From positions 9,850,038-9,912,537 of the forward strand of contig CM022667.1 of assembly GCA_012295275.1 (NCBI GenBank): 62,500 bases of DNA, written 5' to 3'. The position numbers and the translations under genes were made by a program. Source of the DNA: Chrysomallon squamiferum (Eukaryota > Mollusca > Gastropoda > Neomphalida > Peltospiridae). This document shows positions 43,631 to 55,177 of the stretch, piece after piece (positions within the stretch are counted from its first letter, which is position 1; every line of letters begins with the position of its first letter). Under the pieces are notes generated by a model. The model did no database searches, was not told the DNA's origin, and worked only from the letters and a program-made list of their open reading frames with translations.

Positions 43631-44124
43631 CTTTTTTTCTTTTGTTTTTTTTCCATTTTCTTTAGTAACAGTTAGTTTGTTTGAATTTTTCCTTTCTCTG
43701 TTTTCTTTCTTGCTTTAATTATGTAACATTATGTTTCTGGATGATTTAATGATAACCTGGTCATCATCTCTGCTGATGTGTTTTTGTAAAGAGCCTCGAG
43801 GACCTGCAGGACGCTGACTACAGTCAGTATCCATGGAGATTCTTTTCTTTGTAATACAAATTCTTACTAAGCAACTGAAAAATCACAGGTGCTGACACTT
43901 TTACGTCTTTTGTTTTAACAAAAATAAATAAATATAGAATTTAATAACAGAATAACAGAAATGTAACAAACACATTTTTATAAAATCTGAAGTATATTAT
44001 ATGCCTTGTATGGTTATGAGTTTCTTCAACTTTTAGTAAACTAGAGAAGGATGGCCTTTGATGAAATGTCTTTTTTACATAAATTAAAGACTGGAGAAAT
44101 TAAAGACTTTGACTTTTAATCCCT

Positions 44125-44960
44125 ACAGATAAATGTTTTTTGGATTCCTTGAAAATTAATTCTCTCTGCCTCACTCTCAACCTTAAAAGGAAAACGTTTC
44201 GAAAAAACCCCCCAAAAAAAAAAAAAAAAAAAAAAATAAAAAAATAATAAAAATATATATATTAAAGCATATAAATCAACATTTAAGCACACAGAAAAAA
44301 AATACATAAACACACAAACAACACATGAACACACCCACAAACAACATATCAACATGCACACAAACACACACAGATACACACATACAAAATTACATTTATC
44401 ATCTCTACTGAGCACTAGATGTCTGTTGATAAATCCATTTTAATTACTATTCTTTTTGTAATACTTTAAGAATTCTATTGTTTTACTTTTCACTCAAAAC
44501 ACTCTACAGTTTTTAAATATTTTATTGTTTAATGAAACAGGTAAAGTTTTATTCTTCTTCAGTCACAAATGTTTATTATTTATGTAATAAAAATACATGA
44601 AAGAAAAGATCTGATTGTTTGTACATCTGATGTCGAACTGAACAGTTAAAACAGATACCCAGATTTTCCCGTTTTTGTGTAAGTTACAAATCATTCCAGT
44701 GATGGTTAATTAGGATCCACTGATATTTTTGGGTACGAAGGCTTTTACAAATCTCTTTCTATGTTTCTTGGTGTGTTTTTTTTTTTTTTTTTTACTTTAT
44801 TATTATTATTTTTTCTGAAATTGTTAACAGTCATTAGGCTGAATGAAAGAGGAATCCATTGATTAAATTTCAAAACCATGAGGAGATCATTTGAAATGTC
44901 CCCTTCCCAACGGATAGAAATAAATAAATAAATAAATAAAAACGTGATCAAGGTGCACTC

Positions 44961-45014
<54 letters not shown>

Positions 45015-45375
45015 AAGAAGAAGAAGAAGAAGAAGAAGAAGAAAGGTCATCTTTTAAAACTGCAAGAATACCAAAAGAAGATTTAAGCTTTAACCTTCAA
45101 TTCGCTTGTCATAAATTTCTTTCGGTTTGTGGTTGAAAGAAGCCTGTTACAGAGAACTGTCTGAAGTAGCCTTTGAGAGAGAAATGATTCTGTTGTTGGA
45201 ATTAAAACTTAAATTCTTATCTGTTTATACATTTTAAAGTTTTAGTAAGACATCTTGTATCTCAGCCTTCCCACTGACAGGAAAGCAGACTTTGATGAAA
45301 AAAAAAGGATCAGGTTAGCAGGCTGGAATGGGAAATTACCTGGCCGGTGGATGACGTAGAATTGAACAGATAACC
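44125..45375 (+). repeat. Array unit U6 (truncated)
   Basis: It starts like U3-U5, but at about 44583 it jumps from the RMDN1-like intron region (TTTATTATTTATGTAATA) to the ORF promoter flank (ACATGAAAGAAAAGATCTG). About 3.4 kb is missing, including the exon remnants and the ORF. It ends in a SINE fragment. Confidence 0.8.
45237..45362 (-). mobile_element. SINE fragment in duplication copy A
   Basis: Only the core and tail part (CCATTCCAGCCTGCTAACC, CCTGTCAGTGGGAAGGCTGA on minus). The tRNA-like head is lost at GAATTGAACAGATAACC. Confidence 0.65.
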
Positions 45376-45945
45376 GTAACAATATATACTTCATGTTTTA
45401 TTTATTTTTTTATTATTATTATTCTTTCTTTAATAATTATTACTTTGTTTCTATTCTTGCTTTCTCAATTTTCTTTCTTGCTTTAATTATATATTTCCTC
45501 TTTTCGCGAATAAAGCATATTTCATGAAATAGTAATTAAGTGAAAAAGAAGGAAAGAATGATAATAGAAAATTGAAAATACATTAATTTATGACTAACAC
45601 TGATTTTGGTGGATTCTTTTATTAAATTGTTTTTAAGATTTCTTTTGCTCAGGAAACAAATTTTGTCAGCTCAGTGTCTGGTCTCATGAGTATTATGTCT
45701 GCGTAACTGTCGGCTGTCATGTCCTGTATCTACGGCAACAAAAGTGTTGTTTGGTTATCTTTCATAACTGAATTATCGAACCTTATGAATATAACGTTTG
45801 AAAACAAAAATTATTGTTGCTTGGTTACCAGACTGAAAAAGACTTTATTTGTTTGACCGAATAAGGAAAGGAGAAATAATTATTTCAGAGATTACTGCCT
45901 CTTTTCATTTATTGCCTTATAATGATTTTAAACATCAAATTAACG

Positions 45946-45985
<40 letters not shown>

Positions 45986-45989
45986 TTTC

Positions 45990-46345
45990 GATTCGGCAAA
46001 ATGATTAGAATGGTGCGAAAGGGAACAAACTTCATTCTGGGAGATTGGCATCGGTCATATTTATTTGACCCATTCATTGATCCTGAAGAAGGATTGTCCA
46101 CCTCAGTTTGAACACTGTCAGTGTACTCTGACACAGCGACACATTTTGTTGGAGTGCGATCATCTTAGGCAGATACGGAAGGATATATCTGGTCAAATAA
46201 ATGTGATGAAATCATTTCTGTTCCACCCTGAACTTGTCTTAGACACTTTGAGAGTTAGAGAATTTTACCATCAGTTTTAATTTAAATGACGAATCATTCT
46301 TGCATTTTGCACAGTTCTTTACACTGTGTTTTGACTAATTTTGAA
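45990..46345 (+). mobile_element. Non-LTR retrotransposon (LINE) 3' end, copy A
   Basis: A frame from about 46026 to the TAA at 46278-46280 reads SFWEIGIGHIYLTHSLILKK, then PPQFEHCQC-TLTQRHILLEC and FHPELVLDTL...FYHQF. This is the C-terminal tail (after RNase H, with the C-x2-C...HILLEC motif) of LINE polymerases common in molluscs. The rest of the element is absent, as in 5'-truncated LINE insertions. Confidence 0.85.
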
Positions 46346-46386
46346 TATATATATATATAAATAAAAACGTGATCAAGGTGCACTCG

Positions 46387-46435
<49 letters not shown>

Positions 46436-46672
46436 AAGAAGAAGAAGAAGAAGAAGAAGAAGAAGAAGAAGAAAGGTCATCTTTTAAAACTGCAAGAATA
46501 CCAAAAGAAGATTTAAGCTTTAACCTTCAATTCGCTTGTCATAAATTTCTTTCGGTTTGTGGTTGAAAGAAGCCTGTTACAGAGAACTGTCTGAAGTAGC
46601 CTTTGAGAGAGAAATGATTCTGTTGTTGGAATTAAAACTTAAATTTTTATCTGTTTATACATTTTAAAGTTT

Positions 46673-46803
46673 TAGTAAGACATCTTGTATCTCAGCCTTC
46701 CCACTGACAGGAAAGCAGACTTTGATGAAAAAAAAAGGATCAGGTTAGCAGGCTGGAATGGGAAATTACCTGGCCGGTGGATGACGTAGAATTGAACAGA
46801 TAA
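46673..46803 (-). mobile_element. SINE fragment in duplication copy B
   Basis: Duplicate of the fragment at 45237-45362. Confidence 0.65.
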
Positions 46804-47382
46804 CCGTAACAATATATACTTCATGTTTTATTCATTTTTTTATTATTATTATTCTTTCTTTAATAATTATTACTTTGTTTCTATTCTTGCTTTCTCAATT
46901 TTCTTTCTTGCTTTAATTATATATTTCCTCTTTTCGCGAATAAAGCATATTTCATGAAATAGTAATTAAGTGAAAAAGAAGGAAAGAATGATAATAGAAA
47001 ATTGAAAATACATTAATTTATGACTAACACTGATTTTGGTGGATTCTTTTATTAAATTGTTTTTAAGATTTCTTTTGCTCAGGAAACAAATTTTGTCAGC
47101 TCAGTGTCTGGTCTCATGAGTATAAAACTTATGTCTGCGTAACTGTCGGCTGTCATGTCCTGTATCTACGGCAACAAAAGTGTTGTTTGGTTATCTTTCA
47201 TAACTGAATTATCGAACCTTATGAATATAACGTTTGAAAACAAAAATTATTGTTGCTTGGTTACCAGACTGAAAAAGACTTTATTTGTTTGACCGAATAA
47301 GGAAAGGAGAAATAATTATTTCAGAGATTACTGCCTCTTTTCATTTATTGCCTTATAATGATTTTAAACATCAAATTAACGA

Positions 47383-47420
<38 letters not shown>

Positions 47421-47421
<1 letters not shown>

Positions 47422-47780
47422 CGATTCGGCAAAATGATTAGAATGGTGCGAAAGGGAACAAACTTCATTCTGGGAGATTGGCATCGGTCATATTTATTTG
47501 ACCCATTCATTGATCCTGAAGAAGGATTGTCCACCTCAGTTTGAACACTGTCAGTGTACTCTGACACTGCGACACATTTTGTTGGAGTGCGATCATCTTA
47601 GGCAGATACGGAAGGATATATCTGGTCAAATAAATGTGATGAAATCATTTCTGTTCCACCCTGAACTTGTCTTAGACATTTTTGAGAGTTAGAGAATTTT
47701 ACCATCAATTTTAATTTAAATGACGAATCATTCTTGCATTTTGCACAGCTCTTTACACTCTGTTTTGATTAATTTTGAAT
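47421..47780 (+). mobile_element. LINE 3' end, copy B
   Basis: Same as copy A, but an extra T near 47678 shifts the frame at LDIF..., giving an early stop. TQRHILLEC reads TLRHILLEC. Confidence 0.83.
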
Positions 47781-47790
47781 GTTTGTGTTT

Positions 47791-49047
47791 GTATATATGT
47801 ATATATAAAGTAATTACCATTTTGTTATATGTACGTTTGTTTGACACCCAAAAGACGTTATGTTTTTCGTGTATGAACTTAATTAGGTCATAAATCAGAA
47901 ATGTTTGAAAAACAAAATAAATAAAAAATAAGAAGTTTTTAAATTCAATTTTCTAAGTGTTTCTAGTTTTTGCGCGTACTGGAATTACTATGTTGTGGTA
48001 ATTAATATTTTGAACATTTTCTATTTGTACAAATTACTATTTTTAATACGACTGAATGATAGCCAAAAATGTATATTAAACAATTTATAAAAGGTCCTGT
48101 TTATGGTGACTGTGTATATATTATTTCTACCACATACGTACGATTATGTAAATGTATATTTATTAGAGTTTATCTGTACCTATACTTGTTAGGTGTGTAT
48201 GTGTGTGTGAGTGTGTGTTTTAATTGCAGTACATAATAATAATAATTCATACAAAAAATTAGTAATGGAATGATTTGCTCATTATAGTTCAAATCGGTAG
48301 CAATATAAAATGATAGTTGTTTTTTTCCCTTAAAGCTCATATTTAAACTCAGATAATTCCAACGAAATAACAATAATAAACAAACAAACAAACAATTAAA
48401 TAAATAAATAAATAACAAAGAAGTATGTTGCCTTGTCACTGAATGTTTTATTACGTTAACTCAAATGTATGAGAAAACATGCACAGACACACAAAAACGG
48501 TTAATTAACTGAATTTTAAAGTTATATTTGTTTGCTGCGTCTCTAAGTCACCCCCAGTTTTAAAATGTGGAAAAATATCAAGGACAAATAACTGACGTAC
48601 ACTGACGTTGTTTAAATTCATATCAGTTTTGACTTCGCAAGAATATCAAGAACGGTAACTCTGGGTGAAATCTTTCCGCACAGTCGGGAAACTGCAGTAT
48701 CGTTACATATTTATTTCATTACATTTTACAGTTTGGTTTGATTAAAAACGGGTTTTCGCAAAATAATGAGAAAGAATCAGAGATTAATCAACGGTAACCA
48801 CTGACCAAAAAACCCGATTATTTGAAAGTTTAAAAATGACACGTTTAACAGCATGTCAGTGTGTTACGTTACTTTATTTGACATCAAATATACGATATTG
48901 AACAAAGTCAATACTAACGCACTGTTGCTACAGCAGTAAACTAAGTATATTCTGTATGTAACTCCTGAGCACATTCAGCTACATAGATTCTGAATGGCAA
49001 ATCCCCAGCTCGCCAGCCACGCTGTGTTTTTCTGCATTCTTTTGTAG
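47791..49047. other. Intergenic, no supported gene
   Basis: A/T-rich unique sequence with small (GT)n and (AAAT)n tracts. GC rises from about 48940, where both strands stay open; see the next entry. Confidence 0.5.
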
Positions 49048-49271
49048 CGTTCTTCAACATTACGGCGATAATCTCTTCATGTGGGTCAAATCGAAATCTG
49101 CTCTGTTTAAAGTGTGCGTACACTGCGCGGGGGACGGTGACAATCGTTACCCAGTCGACAGCAGCTGCAGCGCCACGGAACGCAGGATCAAATCCAGATA
49201 CAGAAAGAAGCAGGATGGCATCTGGTGCGTGCTTTCGCCCATAGGAGAGACAGACAGACAGATAGACGGAC

Positions 49272-49351
<80 letters not shown>

Positions 49352-49381
49352 TGCGAACTGTTATATCCGTATATCTGTGAG

Positions 49382-49412
<31 letters not shown>

Positions 49413-49416
49413 TGTA

Positions 49417-49465
<49 letters not shown>

Positions 49466-50164
49466 TTTCCTGAGCAAAAGAAATCTTAAAAACAATTTAA
49501 TAAAAGAATTCACCAAAATCAGTGTTAATCATAAATTAATGTATTTTCAATTTTCTGTTATTATTCTTTCCTTCTTTTTCACTTAATTATTATTTCATTA
49601 AAACTGCTTTATTCGCGAAATGGCATATATATATATATGTATTTATCCCTTTTGTTTATTCTTTAATCTTCTTCTTCCTACTCTCGTTCTTTCTTCTGAC
49701 CTCACCTTCTTAAGTATCAGCGATTCCGAATCGTTAATTAAAACCCGGATGTTGCGCCATCTTTACAACATGACCCATAAATCTCTCACGTATATTGATT
49801 TTGAGATTTTTTGGGGAACTGGGTCAGATTAGTGTTGAAACGTTTTACCTATAAACCGTGAGTTCACGCCAGTGTCACGAATACTGAACTGCGTTAAACC
49901 TTATTTTAAGAACGATAACTTCACGTAATATACTGAGATATATTAACAATAATAAATAAAAATTCAAAATAATAAAATCAAATTTAATAATAATAAGAAG
50001 AAGATAAATAAAATAAAATAAGTAAGTAAGTAGATAAAAGTTAAAAAGATAATTATTTCTTACTAATTAAAGAAAATATTTTATAATGTTACTGTTTTAA
50101 CAGGGATTCCTGCGTGGACTGTGAATTCTGCGAATTTGGTTGTCATCGTACGAATAGACCATAA
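49048..50164 (+). CDS. Tentative cysteine-rich two-exon gene (3' part)
   Basis: Exon 49048-49224 follows a strong pyrimidine tract (TTTTTCTGCATTCTTTTGTAG) and ends ATCTG|GTGCGT. Exon 50104-50164 follows TTTTAACAG and ends in TAA. The phases agree (W codon split). The frame includes KVCVHCAGDGDNRYPVDSSC and ends DSCVDCEFCEFGCHRTNRP, seven cysteines in all. An in-frame ATG is at 49079 but has no signal peptide, so an upstream exon is probably missing. The opposite strand is also open for over 90 codons across the first exon, so strand and reality are uncertain. I do not recognise the family. Confidence 0.33.
49275..49455. repeat. (GA)n, (TATG)n, (GT)n, (TA)n microsatellite cluster
   Basis: (GA)n at 49275-49348, TATG units at 49385-49418, then GT and TA runs. 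It lies in the intron of the tentative gene. Confidence 0.95.
49735..49958 (+). repeat. Left arm of a ~220-bp inverted repeat pair
   Basis: From AAACCCGGATGTTGCGC to GATATATTAACAATAATAA. Its reverse complement, with scattered mismatches, is at 55178-55402. Shared words include GAAACGTTTTACCTATAAACC and AAGAACGATAACTTCACG. Confidence 0.9.
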
Positions 50165-51333
50165 AATACTTGTATTAAAAAAAACACTGGATTAATATTT
50201 GATATGAATGAATGTTTCGTATTGTCCTGGACTAGAGAATTAACTTCTCTTATATGTCAAATGTAAGTATTTCGGAGACGAAAATATATTTAAATAAGTT
50301 TCAGTACTTACAAACTGAATATGATGTCAGAAATGTTAAACGTAATATTACTTGACAACGACCCAGTTTTGAATTCTACTCTGATTTAATTATCTGGATT
50401 TAATTTTTATGAAAGGTAAGCACAGTTCTGTTGAATATATGAGGTGTTCATTATAAATTAAATAATAAAATAAATTAAAAAAAATTTAAATTTTAAATCC
50501 CATATCACATATCATTTATAATTGTAAAATAATTAGGAAATAATTATATACAACTGTACATGCATGCGAGTGTACCTGTGTATGAGATTGTCTGTCTGCT
50601 TACAAGACCAATCACAAATTCGTTAGGCTGCATATTACTGAAAAAGGACCAAACTTAAAGTATTATTCAGCAATATTTTATTTAATATTCGTCTGCTGAC
50701 GAAGCCCATAATAATTGTTAACGTTATTCGTTAAAATTTCTTATGCGCTTTCACTGTTTCAATTCTATCTTTCATTTATTTTCTGCCGTATTCCCACATT
50801 CATTCATTTAGTCCCTTTGGACGTTCGCGTGTTCATTCATCCTTTCACTCACTCGTTTAATGATTAATTTTCCTCAGTTCGAAGTCGTTCGGTAACACAC
50901 GCACATTTGTAACGCAACCTACCTGCAGGAAAGCAGCATCGCTGGCACGTGCAAAGCGGATCGTCTGATTTACAATGGATGAATCAGACGTCGTTTTCGT
51001 CGACTTGATGTTGTTGCGTGCATCGATTTCGAAACGAACACTTGCGTCTCGAGTTTAATTTCTTTTCAAACTTTATTATTTAAGTCTGCTGAGAAGCTGA
51101 GAGAAAAAAGCGCTCACTGCTGCACTGAATTTCCAACTTTAACAGGGAGGTACTCATTTTTTTTACTTACTGTTATTTTGTTTTAATAGTAGTAATAGTA
51201 GTAGTAGTAGTAGTATCATCAGCAGTATTACTGGTTTTGGTATTAATTTTATTGTTGTTGTTAATGTTATTATCATTTTCATTATTGTTGTTGTGATTAT
51301 TTTTTATTATTAGGGGTAGTGGTACTTAAAGAC

Positions 51334-51337
<4 letters not shown>
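50165..51337. other. Intergenic, one GC/CpG-richer block at 50920-51060
   Basis: Mostly A/T-rich. 50923-51050 is richer in GC and CpG, and on minus it reads open for about 40 codons up to a CTGCAG|GTAGGT donor, but it has no start or acceptor. It may be a lone exon or a first-exon region. (TAG)n is at 51187-51215. Confidence 0.3.
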
Positions 51338-51413
<76 letters not shown>

Positions 51414-51508
51414 GTATCTCTCTGTATTTTTCTCTCTCTCTGTATATCTCTGTATCTCTCTCTCTCTCTCTCCCTGTATCTCTCTGTATTTTTCTCTCTC
51501 TCTGTATA

Positions 51509-51594
<86 letters not shown>
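51338..51594. repeat. (CT)n with duplicated internal spacer
   Basis: Two CT runs (51338-51411 and 51510-51594) bracket two copies of a 67-68-bp spacer (CCTGTATCTCTCTGTATTTT, CTCTGTATATCTCTG). Nearly pure polypyrimidine for 256 bases. Confidence 0.95.
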
Positions 51595-51875
51595 AACATA
51601 CAGTGATGGAAATGTTTTTTTTTAGAAAATACAGGTGCGCTATGATTAGCGAGGTTCAGGTTAAGAAGGGTGTAGACGTTTTCTGTTAACTTGAAATGCA
51701 GTTTGCTATTGTGGGAATTAACAGAAAAAGGTTTTAAGTATCTATTATCTTTACCAACTGGGGCAACTTCTAATTTAAAAAAAACAAAAACAAGATCGTA
51801 CTAAAAGCTATCAATTCATTAAATAAAGATTGTCTTTTCGATTTTACATAAGACACCTTGAAACATGTGTTGTTT

Positions 51876-51955
51876 ATGAGAGCTGATTAAAATAAACAAG
51901 TGTATATGAGTGTGTGTGTGTATATACCCACTTGTATATTTTAATCAGCTCTCAT
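51876..51955. repeat. Strong hairpin, 27-bp stem
   Basis: Arms 51876-51902 and 51929-51955 pair at 26 of 27 positions (arm 1 starts ATGAGAGCTGATTAAAATA, arm 2 ends CAGCTCTCAT) around a 26-base GT/TA-rich loop. Confidence 0.9.
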
Positions 51956-53736
51956 ACATATAATATAGTTTTGCTAGAATCTTGACAAAAGCTAGCAAAC
52001 AAAGATCTTTGACTGCACCAATGAACAAACGACATAAACTGGATATCAAAAAGCAGGGTATACATGTGTATAAATATATATGTGTGTGTAATGTCGGTAT
52101 GTAGATGTATATGTACGTGTTGTCCTTCGCACGCTTTCAATAATATGCAATTGATTTTAAAGTGTAAATATTTACGTGCGACCGACCGCACGTGTTAATG
52201 TGCAATGCACAAACAATACTCGGCAAATAAACAAACAAATATTGACAGGTCGAAACGATCCAAGAATGTGTTAATCGCCTTCCAACGATCTAAAGGTATA
52301 ACATTACTAATTAAAAGCTTAAGAAATAAATATTTGGTTGTGTGAATGCTTTTAACGGAATCGTGTTACTTCAAAATCACGTGTACACAGTGCAAAAAAA
52401 TAAAAAAAAAATAAAAAAAGTAATAAAAAAATCATAATAAAAGGAGTAGCTATAAATTTAAATCTCAATCAATTGGCAAGTTGGTTTCAGATATCTAAAT
52501 AAAATTATTTGTTTTATTCTTAAAATATTTAAATAGTCTTTCAGCCTTATACATATTGTAAGACCATACATTTGGTCCACAGTCGTTAAACAAGCAAAGA
52601 CTGTAATATTACGTGACTTCATACTGTTGTTGTTTTTTACCTTATTTTTTAATTTTAATTTTTTTTTTTGGGGGGGGGAACAGTGGAACAGGGTCCAGGA
52701 GGATGCCGGATCCAACCCTATCGGTGGACCTATTGAACTGTTTCTTGTTCCAGCGTGTGTAATACATCCTCTGGCGTGTTTCTACATGGCTGATTGATAT
52801 TTTATTTATTCACGAACATTAATACATGTGTTTGTATTATTTGTCATCCATGAGTGGTTTCCTTGTTCAACCTGTTTTCAAAATAACAATTGTTGGGGCT
52901 AGCGGTAGTACAGGCGGGGGTAATGGTAATTCATCAACAGTCAAGCTGCTTTGTTTTCACGTTGTCTTCAAATAATCGCTTGTCACGTTTGACAATACAA
53001 CATGGGTTGAAAGACGTGCTAATAATAATTTTAAAAAACAACAACAACAATATAGTGTGAAGGCAAAGCTGTTTCCAGTATCACAACTATATAGAGGTTA
53101 ACTTAGGGCTCAGAAATTTGCCAGTAGTAAAGTACAACAATAAGGTAGCGTTTATGAAGACTGTTTTTCTCATTCTTAGCGTAATGTGTTGCGCATGACA
53201 GTTAAATGCTTAGTTTTTACGCTCGGTTTCTGAACTTCAGTGCTTTGCTAATAATAAAGTTTACAAATAAAAGAAAAATGTAGACTTGAAGCGGGTTAGC
53301 TTTGTCCGTGTTTTAGACAACAATCGTCAAAGTTATCCCGACTGAGGGCATAAAAGAACCGAGTAATGGATTATGGAAGACGAATAATTATTTTTGAAAC
53401 TAAGTTTTCACTCTTTAAATCTGTGTGGATTTTTAGTGTTTTCAGCTGATCTAAAAATATTATTTATCTTTATTTCCTAGGAATCGAGATAATTTATTTA
53501 TTTATTTATTATTTCTGGTGTTACTAAAAAAAATCAATTTAACTGTCGTTCCGTCCATTCTTTCGTCCAGACTGTTTCGTAGGAATGTCATAATAAATAA
53601 ATAAATAAATATAAATGAATAAATAAATAAGTAAGTAAGTAAATAAGTTAATAAGTAAATGAAATGAACAAAGTGTATTATATTAAGTATATGTAAATGT
53701 GTATATATTTTGTGTGTATGTGTGTGTTTGTATGCA

Positions 53737-53772
<36 letters not shown>

Positions 53773-53868
53773 TAATGTGTGTGTGTGTATGTATGTATGT
53801 ATGTATGTATGTATGTATGTATGTATGTATGTATGTATGTATGTATATGTATGTACATTTCCCTATTG

Positions 53869-53905
<37 letters not shown>

Positions 53906-55177
53906 CACTACAATTTAACAAAGTATACAAATCATTAAATTTGGGTGGGGGGAAGGTTATGCGAGCAAAATGTAATTTAAAATCTTACTATTTTTATTTT
54001 TTTTTTTTTTTTTTTTTTTTTTATTTTAAATGAAAACTAAATCAATAGTTTTAATAAAGTTAAATAATACTGGTAACAGCCGAGATATTTAAAAAAAAAA
54101 AAAAAAAAGAATAAATGATAAAAAAACGTTATTATTGTTTATGTTGGCCAGAGTAATTTTGTTTTTATTATTTTCTTTCTTCCGTTTTCGTTGTTATTTT
54201 TATTGCAAATATTTATGCAACGGAACTCGATTCATCCCGACCATGGCACACACAACCCGCCCCACCCCCCCCCCCCCCCACCCCTTTTCGAAACGATGGC
54301 TTCGCCTCTGCTCTGAGGTAAATTTTCGTATTTTATTGAATAACCAGAGAGTCGTACAGCTGTGAAATATTTTACGACTCGCTGTCTTAGCTTTCAAAGA
54401 TTTCTATTCAAAACTATGACAATATTCATTTCAAGTGTTTATGGCCGTAGGCATGATTTACTAGCCGTATCGATTCCCGTTCGGTTCTCGTCTGGTTCTA
54501 GGCTTTTTTCCCGTTCCACCCACTTCATGTCTGTGGCAATGTTAATTTGTTGCGACTGCTCACGGCATCGTTTGGTTGCAGTATTGATTCAAGACGCTGC
54601 TTTGTGGCTCGTTCTTATCAGAAGACGCATGTTATACATAGACGATCATGCAAGCATGCATGCATACGTGTATAAATACATGTGACTGATATCTAATAAC
54701 TTTCAGTATTAAAATGTATTCAAGTTCGTTCTGTCATTAATCCAGGACGTAATTTATTATTATTATTATTATTATTGTTGTTGTTGTTGATTTGTTTATT
54801 AAAAATCTGAAATAGATTACATAACAAAGTTTTGCGTTTATGATTTAGATACAAGTTAGGATTTTAAATGTATTTTAGTCACTGATTAGTTAAGTTAACG
54901 ACAGATCTTATTATGATATTATTCATTCTTTATTTGCAATATCGTTACTTTTCGTTTTACTTCGTTGTTACGCGGAATAATTAAAAGGTCACCAGTTAAA
55001 TGACGTCATTAATTTTATCAGACGAACACTTAAGAGGAACGTGGCATGATTAAGTAAAATTTTAAAATAAGAAATATCTGCTGTAAGGTAATATTTCAGT
55101 TAATACATTTTAATAATTATTTCTGATAAACTGAAAAGAAGAAGACTGCCATCAACAAATGTTTCATTTTTCTCGTT
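51956..55177. other. Intergenic, simple repeats
   Basis: No gene supported. It contains G8 at 52671-52678, (TATG)n at 53743-53846, poly(A) at 53877-53905, poly(T) at 53998-54022 and an unusual poly(C) at 54264-54283. A CpG-richer stretch at 54360-54660 has possible distant SINE resemblance (ATCGATTCCCGTTCGG, CCCGTTCCACCCAC). Confidence 0.5.
52690..52765 (+). mobile_element. SINE core fragment
   Basis: CCCTATCGGTGGACCTATTG and TTTCTTGTTCCAGC match the alternative form of the molluscan SINE core. Truncated after TAATACATCC. Confidence 0.6.

Larger units (their letters stand above)
39340..44125 (+). repeat. Array unit U5 (about 4.77 kb)
   Basis: Near-identical to U4. TGACGTCA at 41223-41230, ORF copy 5, (CA)n at 43181-43237 and a SINE at 43430-43630 (minus). 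Confidence 0.9.
44933..47790 (+). repeat. Tandem duplication, 1.43-kb unit (two copies) at the array end
   Basis: Copy A is about 44933-46350 and copy B about 46358-47790, offset 1425-1436 bases. Both run from AACGTGATCAAGGTGCACTCG, (CA)n and (GAA)n through a SINE fragment and unique sequence into the LINE 3' end. Copy B differs by small indels (for example TATAAAACTTATG at about 47121). Confidence 0.9.

Noticed and set aside
54135-54365. 76-codon frame with a signal-like start and Pro run
   Set aside because: The Pro run comes from poly(C), the start is hydrophobic through T-rich sequence, and no splice or poly(A) support was found.
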